Below, one piece after another: positions 1 through 5,001 of a DNA stretch of 6,278 bases. The translations under genes were made by a program, and so were the position numbers. Every line of letters begins with the position of its first letter. The first letter of the stretch is position 1. This DNA is from Candidatus Methanomethylophilaceae archaeon (GTDB lineage Archaea; Thermoplasmatota; Thermoplasmata; Methanomassiliicoccales; Methanomethylophilaceae). The notes beneath the pieces are model-generated. The model was not told the DNA's origin. It did not search any database and worked only from the letters and a program-made list of their open reading frames with translations. The DNA lies in the NCBI GenBank assembly GCA_017475875.1, contig JAFVET010000090.1:1-6278 (forward strand), written 5' to 3'.

Positions 1-159
1 CTTGGGGTCGACCTCGTCGTCTGTCACCATGGTCAACTGGGACAGGAACTCCTCCTTCGTCGCCATTCTGGCGAAAGGCTCCTTGCGGGCACCCGAACCT
101 CTGTGTCCGTTGCTCGTACCTGATATGTAGCGATGCTGTTCGTAATCAATCATGGCCAT
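1..159 (-). CDS. N-terminal part of an unrecognised protein, cut by the window edge
   Basis: The minus frame is open from an ATG at 159 to the window edge, giving 53 residues that begin MAMIDYEQHRY and end VTDDEVDPK. I chose the ATG at 159 because GGAAGGTG (166-173) lies six bases before it, the same spacing as at rps13 and rpoD. An ATG at 153 is also possible. An internal ATG at 66 (MATKEEFL...) has a weaker, more distant AAGGAG. The visible part is hydrophilic, with a Gly/Arg/Ser-rich stretch at about residues 14-26 and then an acidic helical-looking segment; there is no signal peptide or membrane segment. I do not recognise the family. It is transcribed in the same direction as the rpoD operon, but about 500 bases of non-coding DNA and a hairpin separate them, so it probably has its own promoter. 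That this is a gene is likely; its function is unknown. Confidence 0.5.
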   Translation of the reverse strand, partial: MAMIDYEQHRYISGTSNGHRGSGARKEPFARMATKEEFLSQLTMVTDDEVDPK

Positions 160-217
160 CACCGACACCTTCCACAGACTCGATAAGGTAGGGGGACACC
201 GAAACAACTAGCCACAG

Positions 218-238
218 GAAACGGTGTTTGTCCGTTTC
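218..238. repeat. 7-bp inverted repeat in the leader of the left-edge gene
   Basis: GAAACGG (218-224) and CCGTTTC (232-238) form a perfect inverted repeat with a 7-base spacer. It lies at or just downstream of the expected transcription start for the minus-strand gene at 1-159, so it could be a repressor operator or a hairpin in the mRNA leader. Nothing in the sequence separates these, and a 7-bp repeat can occur by chance. Confidence 0.3.
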
Positions 239-260
239 TGCAGCGAAATCCCGGCATTAC

Positions 261-280
261 CACATATACCTTATACCGGC
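261..280 (-). promoter_or_regulatory. Candidate TATA-box promoter for the left-edge gene
   Basis: On the minus strand this stretch reads GGTATAAGGTATATGTGG, with two overlapping TATA-like boxes. A start site about 25 bases downstream would fall near 240 and leave a leader of about 80 bases before the ATG at 159. The match is by eye; no other promoter-like element is closer to the gene. Confidence 0.35.
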
Positions 281-425
281 GTCTATACACAGTATCGTTA
301 TGGTTCTCGATATGAAATTAAATACTATTAATAGATTACTAATATGATACTATCTAAATCTAATAAGAAATTAAAGGTATATTATTTGGATAAATAATAC
401 TATCTCATTGACATGTCTATTCGAG

Positions 426-611
426 ATGGACAATGCGAAAAATAACGAGGATACTGACGTGATTTCATCGAACCCATATGGGTATAGGGGATTTGAGTCC
501 GATATCACAGTAAACAAACGAATGGGACGATCCCGTCGAATAACTGAATATACAGCTTGCGTAGACAGATACCAGAAAGATGTGGTCGTAATGACAAATT
601 ATTACCGATGA
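426..611 (+). CDS. Doubtful small ORF, 61 residues, hypothetical
   Basis: An ATG at 426 opens a 61-codon frame ending in TGA at 611 (MDNAKNNEDTDVI... to ...VVVMTNYYR). The frame also extends to a TTG at 408, which I judge less likely. There is no good ribosome binding site. A TATA-like GGTATATTAT at about 377-386 could place a transcription start near 410, and a hairpin with following T residues (650-675) could end the transcript. The protein is hydrophilic, has no motif I recognise, and its codons are more AT-rich than the neighbouring genes. It may be a small accessory gene, the remnant of one, or chance. Confidence 0.25.
   Translation: MDNAKNNEDTDVISSNPYGYRGFESDITVNKRMGRSRRITEYTACVDRYQKDVVVMTNYYR
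472..483. promoter_or_regulatory. 12-bp perfect palindrome, possible protein-binding site
   Basis: ACCCATATGGGT is a perfect 12-bp palindrome. It is the type of symmetrical site a dimeric regulator could bind, but it lies within the doubtful small ORF and I know no regulator for it. Confidence 0.2.
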
Positions 612-641
612 CGAAACCTAAATGGCAAACGAGTTTTGAAT

Positions 642-667
642 AGGGGAAACCCCTCCTTGCGGAGGGG
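642..667. terminator. GC-rich hairpin downstream of rpoD, probable 3'-end structure
   Basis: CCCCTCC (650-656) and GGAGGGG (661-667) form a 7-bp stem. Read on the minus strand, the direction of rpoD, the loop is GCAA, a stable GNRA tetraloop, and the stem begins 8 bases after the rpoD TGA. The transcript then continues with TTT and CCCCT. A second, mutually exclusive stem, AGGGG (642-646) with CCCCT (650-654), shares one arm. On the plus strand the 7-bp stem is followed by AATTGTTTT. It therefore could end or stabilise transcripts from either side. Archaeal termination depends mainly on T-tracts, so an RNA-stabilising role is equally possible. Confidence 0.45.
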
Positions 668-675
668 AATTGTTT

Positions 676-1515
676 TCAGAGGGCCTCTATCTGCTCCCCG
701 AACTCGGTCGCAGATGAGTTGAGGATCTCGACGGCCTTGTCCAAGGCCTGCCTGGCGGTGAGCGAACCGTCGGTCTCGAAAGTGAACATGAACGTGGTGT
801 CGTCACCTTCGACCACGATACCTCCCTTCTCTGAGAGGTGCTCGGTGCACGCCCTGCACAGGTCGCAAGCCTTCTCGTCGACGACGGCGAGTTTACCGTC
901 CTTGACAGCGAAGACCTTCTTGGGGCAGATGGCCTCGCACTCGAGGACCTCGTCGTTGCCTGCCTTAGAGGGAACGACCTTAACGGTGGGCATATACTAG
1001 TAACCGACTCCGATGCAGACCTGCCACTTGACGTGGGTCCTGGCGGTACCCATGACGGCGGTGGCGTAGATCAGCACGGCCTGTCTGTCGGTAAGCTCGA
1101 CGATCGGGATGAACTCGTCCTTAACCTTCAGGGAAGGGTCCCCGAGAGGCAGGAGGTCCTGGGACATGACGGTGCACGGACCGATCCTGTGGAGGCTGTA
1201 TATGATGGAGCAGCTGGGACAGCCAACGCCCCCGCAGGAGCATTCGCTCTGGGGGACGAAGACGTCCAAGTCCGTGGGCACAGGGATCATGCCCAGCCTG
1301 TGGGCGATGACCTCGTCGAACAAGGGCGTAGTGCTCTCATATTCCCTGTCATCTTCGCTCATGATCGGCCCGAGATGGAATTCCACCTTGTCGATGGCCA
1401 TCTTGGGGAGGTCCATGAGGAGGGTCCTCCTGAGGGCGTTAGCCATGGCCGGGGAGGAGTTCTTGAGGACGAACCTCGCCTTCCTCTCGGCCATTTCGAT
1501 TATCTCTATGTCCAT
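676..1515 (-). CDS. rpoD: DNA-directed RNA polymerase subunit D (Rpo3), with an in-frame UAG read as pyrrolysine
   Basis: Subunit D pairs with subunit L to form the platform on which archaeal RNA polymerase assembles, the counterpart of the bacterial alpha dimer. From ATG 1515 the frame encodes the alpha-type motif NALRRTLL followed by PKMAID (about residues 26-42), DEVIAHRLGMIPV (67-79), the Cys-rich motif C92-C94-C99-C102, and the HVKW segment (about 161-164). It then meets TAG at 997-999 (codon 173) and continues in the same frame, with no shift, to a TGA at 676-678. The second part carries a ferredoxin-like domain (C197-Pro, then C217-x2-C220-x2-C223) and the C-terminal segment TFMFTFETDGSLTARQALDKA. 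The total of 279 residues fits a Fe-S type subunit D. I chose ATG 1515 over the TTG at 1521 because GGTGG at 1522-1526 lies six bases before it. It is the last gene of the rps13 operon, 12 bases after rps11. The family assignment is certain; readthrough as pyrrolysine is inferred. Confidence 0.85.
997..999 (-). other. In-frame TAG codon within rpoD, candidate pyrrolysine codon
   Basis: The minus strand reads GGT TAC TAG TAT ATG CCC in the rpoD frame, so the TAG sits between two Tyr codons. It lies at the junction between the alpha-like/Cys-rich part and the ferredoxin-like domain. From memory of the family, archaeal subunit D usually has Lys or Arg at this spot in a Gly-Tyr-x-Tyr-x-Pro setting; AAG to TAG is a single base change and pyrrolysine is a lysine derivative. 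The next ATG (993) is only three bases after the TAG, but its nearest GGAG lies about 14 bases upstream, which is a poor start signal. Confidence 0.75.
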
Positions 1516-1527
1516 GGGCAACCACCC

Positions 1528-1914
1528 TCAGACCCTGCGACCTCTGCGTCCGCCCTTCTTCTTGGTCCCGTCGTGCGGGATGGGGGTCACATCCTCGATG
1601 CGACCGATCTTGAGTCCGGCCCTGGTGAGGGCACGGATGGCGGCCTGGGCACCGGGTCCGGGAGAAGCGGATTTGTTCCCACCGGGAGCCCTGACCCTGA
1701 CATGGATGCCAACGAACTCCTTCTCCTTGGCGACCTCGGCGACCTTCTCGGCGGCCTTCTGGGCGGCATAGGGCGAGGACTCGTCCTTGGCCTGCTTGAC
1801 CACCATACCACCGGTGGCCTTGGTGATGGTCTCGGCACCGGTGATGTCGGTCAGGGTGATCATGACGTTGTTGTAACTGGCGTAGATGTTGGCGATTCCC
1901 CATTTTGCGGTCAT
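1528..1914 (-). CDS. rps11: 30S ribosomal protein S11, archaeal type
   Basis: This 128-residue protein binds 16S rRNA in the platform of the small subunit, near the mRNA exit and E site. The N-terminal part ([20 protein letters not shown]) is typical of archaeal S11. Residues 79-91 ([13 protein letters not shown]) and the basic tail with [20 protein letters not shown] are the family hallmarks, and the length is normal. The ATG at 1914 overlaps the rps4 stop by four bases (ATGA) and has GGAGG about eight bases before it, so the two genes are probably translationally coupled. The frame is open much further upstream, but that extension overlaps rps4 in another frame and is not S11-like. It stops at TGA. 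Confidence 0.97.
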   Translation of the reverse strand: MTAKWGIANIYASYNNVMITLTDITGAETITKATGGMVVKQAKDESSPYAAQKAAEKVAEVAKEKEFVGIHVRVRAPGGNKSASPGPGAQAAIRALTRAGLKIGRIEDVTPIPHDGTKKKGGRRGRRV

Positions 1915-2507
1915 TCGGATGCCTCCTCTTCGTTGTTCTCTGAAACGGCCTGGGCGCGGATCGCCGAGTTGGCGGCGGCCTGGTCTGCGGACACCCTCAT
2001 CGGGTGCATCTCGTCGGTGAAGGGCGATGCGGGGTTGTACTCGATGGACGACTCCTCTGCCCTGGAAACGATGTATCCGGGGACGGTGACCTTGTGGCCG
2101 TTGAGGAAGATGTGTCCGTGGGTGATCATCTGCCTGGCCTGCTTCATCGTCGAAGCCAGTCCCTTCTCGCAGACGAGGGTCTGCAGACGGCGGGACAGGA
2201 CGTCCTCGTCCTTCAGGACCAGGATGTCGTTGAGGTTGGCGTCCGAGGTGAGGTATCCGAGACGACCGCACTTGGCGAGCAGGGCGTCAGCCTCGATCTT
2301 GGCCTGGGCGTCTCCGGTCCTTAGACGGGCCTGGAGGTCCCTGGACTGCTTCCTGAGGTTCCTCAGGATGGTCTCGGCCTTCCATACCTCGGTCTTGTTC
2401 TTGAGTCCGAATTTCTGAACGACCTCGACCTCGGCCTTGATCCTGTCGGCCTGCCAAGGGTGCGAAGGCGTGTCGTATGTCTTCCTTGAAAACTTAGGGT
2501 CTCCCAT
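1911..2507 (-). CDS. rps4: 30S ribosomal protein S4, archaeal type
   Basis: S4 is a primary 16S rRNA-binding protein that nucleates assembly of the small-subunit body. The 198-residue product starts [18 protein letters not shown], as archaeal S4 proteins do, with an N-terminal helical region, and carries the S4 RNA-binding fold at about residues 105-157 ([34 protein letters not shown]). The tail from about 184 is acidic (NNEEEASE), which is also common in archaeal forms. The ATG at 2507 is preceded by GAGGTGG, and the gap after rps13 is 10 bases. It stops at TGA within the start codon of rps11. In bacteria S4 represses its own operon, but no such site is shown here. Confidence 0.97.
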   Translation of the reverse strand: MGDPKFSRKTYDTPSHPWQADRIKAEVEVVQKFGLKNKTEVWKAETILRNLRKQSRDLQARLRTGDAQAKIEADALLAKCGRLGYLTSDANLNDILVLKDEDVLSRRLQTLVCEKGLASTMKQARQMITHGHIFLNGHKVTVPGYIVSRAEESSIEYNPASPFTDEMHPMRVSADQAAANSAIRAQAVSENNEEEASE

Positions 2508-2517
2508 TCAAACCACC

Positions 2518-2994
2518 TCAGCTCTTCCTCTGGACACCCATGGTGAGTCCGTGCCTTCCATTGGAGCGTGTCCTCTGGCCTCTGACCTTGTGTCTTCCCT
2601 CGTGCCTGATACCGCGGTAGCAACGAATCATCTTCATCCTGTTGATGTCGTCGTCCTGGATGATCTTGAGCTGCTCTCCGAGAAGGTGCATGTCGGCACC
2701 GGTCTCGTAGTCCATCTGCCTGTTGATGGCCCAGTGGGGGGCGTACTGGACGTAGTCCTTGACGAGATCCTCGATCTCCTTGACCTTCTCTTCGGGGAGG
2801 GAACCCATCTTGACGGTGGTGTCGACGCAGGCCATCTTGGTGACGATCTGAGCGACCCTCTTTCCAACGCCACTGATGCTCTGCAGTCCGATGACGGTCT
2901 TCTTCTGACCGTCGATGTCGGTGTTGACGATACGGACGATGTAGTTGAAGTTCTCGTCCTCCGTCTGTTTCTGTTTCTTTTTTCCTTCTGCCAT
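2518..2994 (-). CDS. rps13: 30S ribosomal protein S13, archaeal type
   Basis: S13 sits in the head of the small subunit and contacts the large subunit and P-site tRNA. The 158-residue product has a Lys-rich N-terminal extension (AEGKKKQKQ), a helix-two-turn-helix segment with SISGVGKRVAQIV (about 39-51), and the conserved basic C-terminus RCYRGIRHEGRHKVRGQRTR (124-143) that reaches the tRNA. It stops at TGA. The frame also opens at a TTG at 3000, but GGAGGT at 3001-3006 sits immediately beside that TTG and six bases before the ATG at 2994, so the ATG is the start. It is the first gene of the rps13-rps4-rps11-rpoD operon and is preceded by a leader of about 100 bases. Confidence 0.97.
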   Translation of the reverse strand: MAEGKKKQKQTEDENFNYIVRIVNTDIDGQKKTVIGLQSISGVGKRVAQIVTKMACVDTTVKMGSLPEEKVKEIEDLVKDYVQYAPHWAINRQMDYETGADMHLLGEQLKIIQDDDINRMKMIRCYRGIRHEGRHKVRGQRTRSNGRHGLTMGVQRKS

Positions 2995-3000
2995 AGGCAA

Positions 3001-3006
3001 ACCTCC
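3001..3006 (-). promoter_or_regulatory. Ribosome binding site of rps13
   Basis: GGAGGT on the minus strand lies six bases before ATG 2994. It rules out the upstream in-frame TTG at 3000 as the start, because no space would be left. Confidence 0.85.
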
Positions 3007-3015
3007 GCAAATGGT

Positions 3016-3092
3016 ACCCGAAGGGTTGATCCAGGTCCGTCCAGGTGCGGACGGACTCTCAGTTCTTCATCCCGTGAGGACGATCTCCTGAG
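3016..3092 (-). promoter_or_regulatory. Structured rps13 mRNA leader with a strong hairpin
   Basis: GTCCGTCC (3035-3042) and GGACGGAC (3049-3056) form a perfect 8-bp stem with a 6-base loop (GCACCT in the mRNA). Closer to the gene a small stem, ACCC/GGGT (3016-3026), with loop TTC, stands about 10 bases before the ribosome binding site. Further upstream CTCAG/CTGAG and AGGA/TCCT (3058-3092) can pair as a bulged stem. Ribosomal-protein operons are often controlled by their own products binding such leader structures, so an autoregulatory element is plausible, but I cannot match it to a known one. Confidence 0.35.
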
Positions 3093-3121
3093 TTCGCGTG
3101 AAGCGGACGAAGGCCTTATTG

Positions 3122-3129
3122 TTAATAAA
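3122..3129 (-). promoter_or_regulatory. Candidate TATA box for the rps13 operon
   Basis: The minus strand reads TTTATTAA here, within the near-palindrome CCTTTATTAACAATAAGG. A start about 25 bases downstream, near 3100, would give a leader of about 105 bases containing the hairpins described separately. A second TATA-like CTATAAAAAT at 3168-3177 could serve instead and overlaps the box of the divergent gene. Confidence 0.4.
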
Positions 3130-3168
3130 GGTAAGGGAGGCGACAGGTGTATCCCAGCCAGGTTCCGA

Positions 3169-3176
3169 TTTTTATA
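3169..3176 (+). promoter_or_regulatory. TATA box of the divergent ATPase-like gene, leaderless start
   Basis: TTTTTATA is centred about 26 bases before the ATG at 3199, which is the usual distance between an archaeal TATA box and the transcription start. No Shine-Dalgarno-like sequence lies between them (CAACGCCATCTAACCCTC). The mRNA therefore probably begins at or next to the start codon. Confidence 0.6.
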
Positions 3177-3198
3177 GGCGCAACGCCATCTAACCCTC

Positions 3199-5001
3199 AT
3201 GGATGGCAGGCCCGTCGCACTCAGCAACGAATCGTTCGACACCATAAGGAAGAACGATATGCTGTATGTGGATAAAACCGGCTTATTGGTGGATCTGTGC
3301 AAGGATGTCCTGTCAGGTAAAACCTCCGTCCATATATACACCCGTCCCACCAGATTCGGAAAAACGCTCAACCAATCCATGATAGACCGGTTCTTCAACG
3401 TGGCATATGCAGACGACCCAGACGTTTTCGGAGGACTCGAAATATCGGGTCACCGCGAATTCGAACATCTGAAAAACATGTTCCCGGTGATTCGGCTCAA
3501 TATGAGCCTGTTGGATCCATCCGATTTGGATACCGCCAAAAGATCGCTGCTGGACGTGACTAGGGACGCATACTCGAAGGTGAGGCAACAGTACGGTACG
3601 GGTTGGATGTCGGCCCCTATACTGAAACTCTTCGACGAACTGATGTACGGGGATGCGTCGGAAAGCTCCGCCTCGTTCCATATGATGAGGTTGAGCAGGA
3701 TACTCGACACCGAACTGACGGATGCACACGGTGCGAAGGTGAACAGACCCCCGATCATACTGATGGACGAATACGATGCATTCATCCAAAAACGGATCCA
3801 TCCGGAACAATACGATTCGATCACAGGAATGATAGCAGATTTCATGGAAGCGACGTTCAAGACGAACACGGACTTCTCCCTTGGTGTGATAACTGGGATC
3901 CTCATGCTCTCCCAGACTGGGATCATCAGCGGACTCAACAACCCCATCATCCACACACTGTTCGACCAGGGCTCAGGCAAATACTTCGGATACACCGAAG
4001 ACGAGGTAAAGACACTCGTGAGTTCTTTCGTCCCCGATAGATATGACAAAGGCCGTGTTATGAGAGAGATTCGCGACATGTACGATGGATACACGTTCGG
4101 TGGATACGAATTGTACAATCCCCGTAGCGTCAACATGTACATATCCGAAGGAAGATTCGACCAACCTCCAGGGGAATATTGGGAGAGGTCCCGCAGGAAC
4201 GTGTTGTTGGACGATATCCTCTTTTCTGCAGACGATAGGACACAGGACGACATCGCAAACCTCCTGCTCTACGATGGGAAATCCCAACCAGCAGTCATCG
4301 TGCCGTCAACGGTGTTCAAAGACATACTCGACGGTAACCCGTCTCCGAACAGGATCTACTCGATACTGGTCATGACAGGATACCTCAGGGCCACAACCAC
4401 CGAACCTTGCAACGACCAGAATACGGTGATGTGCGATGTGTCGATCCCTTCGAAGGAAATGAGACATGCGTACGACTCCCTCTTGAGAAGGGTACGCAAT
4501 CGCAGGTCGGAAGGATCTGGATTCTTCGATGCGATCCTCGATACCGATGGGGAAAAAGCCACAAACGAATTCAACAACCATATACAGTCGTGGTCGGTCA
4601 GGGATTCGTGGACGCACGACATGTGCAAAGACCGCCTGGTACAGTACTGTCTGCAATACGGATATGTGGCAAAGACGGAGAACCCCCTGGGAAACGGCTA
4701 CATCGATGTATTTGTCGAAGGCGATCCGGACCAGCCCCTGCCGAACATTTATTTCGAGATAACCACGTCCGACGAGGCGGGAACATCGGATATGGATTCG
4801 ATCCTCGACATCTGCGTCAGAAAGTTCGACGAAAGGAAATACGTGGATTCCGACCGCGACGGGGTGTTCGTCGCGGTAGCGTGGGACCGCAGGTTCACGA
4901 AGATGAGGGTCCTGAGATACGACGACATAAGGAAACGTCGACCGGCCCGATTCCGAGTGAAACGTGGCCGGTCGAAAAATCGTCTCACGGAAGGGTCGTG
5001 A
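3199..5001 (+). CDS. AAA-ATPase-like protein with a C-terminal PD-(D/E)XK nuclease-like domain
   Basis: The 600-residue product has the architecture of the AAA-ATPase-like/DUF1703 family, common in many copies in gut archaea and bacteria and of unproved function. The N-terminus has the usual MLYVDKTGLL (21-30), then a Walker A-like RPTRFGKT (49-56), which lacks the first Gly of the classic loop as is normal in this family, and a Walker B strand IILMDEYDAF (186-195, D190 and E191). The C-terminal nuclease-like core shows GYID (D503) and YFEIT (E520), but the Lys expected two residues after the Glu is Thr (T522). The tail from about 578 is strongly basic. No membrane segment is seen. The gene seems less GC-rich than the ribosomal operon and is alone on its strand between two housekeeping units, which suggests acquisition. 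The start is ATG 3199, placed by the TATA spacing. The family assignment is secure; the biological role is not known. Confidence 0.88.
   Translation: MDGRPVALSNESFDTIRKNDMLYVDKTGLLVDLCKDVLSGKTSVHIYTRPTRFGKTLNQSMIDRFFNVAYADDPDVFGGLEISGHREFEHLKNMFPVIRLNMSLLDPSDLDTAKRSLLDVTRDAYSKVRQQYGTGWMSAPILKLFDELMYGDASESSASFHMMRLSRILDTELTDAHGAKVNRPPIILMDEYDAFIQKRIHPEQYDSITGMIADFMEATFKTNTDFSLGVITGILMLSQTGIISGLNNPIIHTLFDQGSGKYFGYTEDEVKTLVSSFVPDRYDKGRVMREIRDMYDGYTFGGYELYNPRSVNMYISEGRFDQPPGEYWERSRRNVLLDDILFSADDRTQDDIANLLLYDGKSQPAVIVPSTVFKDILDGNPSPNRIYSILVMTGYLRATTTEPCNDQNTVMCDVSIPSKEMRHAYDSLLRRVRNRRSEGSGFFDAILDTDGEKATNEFNNHIQSWSVRDSWTHDMCKDRLVQYCLQYGYVAKTENPLGNGYIDVFVEGDPDQPLPNIYFEITTSDEAGTSDMDSILDICVRKFDERKYVDSDRDGVFVAVAWDRRFTKMRVLRYDDIRKRRPARFRVKRGRSKNRLTEGS
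4938..4975. repeat. 10-bp inverted repeat beyond the methionine aminopeptidase stop
   Basis: TCGACCGGCC (4938-4947) and GGCCGGTCGA (4966-4975) form a perfect 10-bp stem with an 18-base loop. It is inside the coding end of the plus-strand ATPase-like gene, where it encodes part of the basic tail. On the minus strand it follows the aminopeptidase stop by about 10 bases, and a TTTTT run (4975-4979) lies between stop and stem. The minus-strand gene has no non-coding space after it, so this T-run and stem may form its 3' end. Confidence 0.4.

Larger units (their letters stand above)
160..675. other. Long intergenic region with an AT-rich core
   Basis: About 500 bases lie between the start of the left-edge gene and the end of rpoD. 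Positions 160-290 look like the promoter and leader of the left gene. Positions 300-410 are strikingly AT-rich compared with the GC-rich genes around them and contain short repeated words (ATACTATCT near 344 and again near 396). Positions 426-611 carry a doubtful small ORF, and 640-670 a hairpin. I see no tRNA, rRNA, CRISPR array or recognisable mobile-element ends here. Confidence 0.6.

Noticed and set aside
1..66. A corrinoid protein or other methylamine-pathway gene at the left edge, suggested by the MATKEEFL-like segment
   Set aside because: Too few residues are visible and none of the diagnostic motifs falls inside the window.
676..993. A separate ferredoxin-like gene of 105 residues starting at ATG 993
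   Set aside because: Its C-terminal half is the dimerisation segment of RNA polymerase subunit D, and it continues the rpoD frame exactly after the TAG. It is treated as part of rpoD, with split expression kept as an alternative.
1513..1521. TTG at 1521 as the rpoD start
   Set aside because: The ribosome binding site ends at 1522, directly beside the TTG; the ATG at 1515 has the right spacing.
1528..2271. Extended 247-residue start for S11
   Set aside because: The extension is the shifted-frame shadow of rps4, and S11 sequence begins exactly at the ATG at 1914, with its own ribosome binding site.
838..2418. A 526-codon open frame on the plus strand opposite rps4, rps11 and rpoD
   Set aside because: It is antisense to three certain genes, has low-complexity Gly/Leu/Asp-rich composition typical of the opposite strand of GC-rich codons, and shows no family motif.
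3001..3199. A tRNA or other known RNA gene between rps13 and the ATPase-like gene
   Set aside because: Stems exist, but there is no T-arm, anticodon arm and acceptor stem in the right arrangement on either strand.
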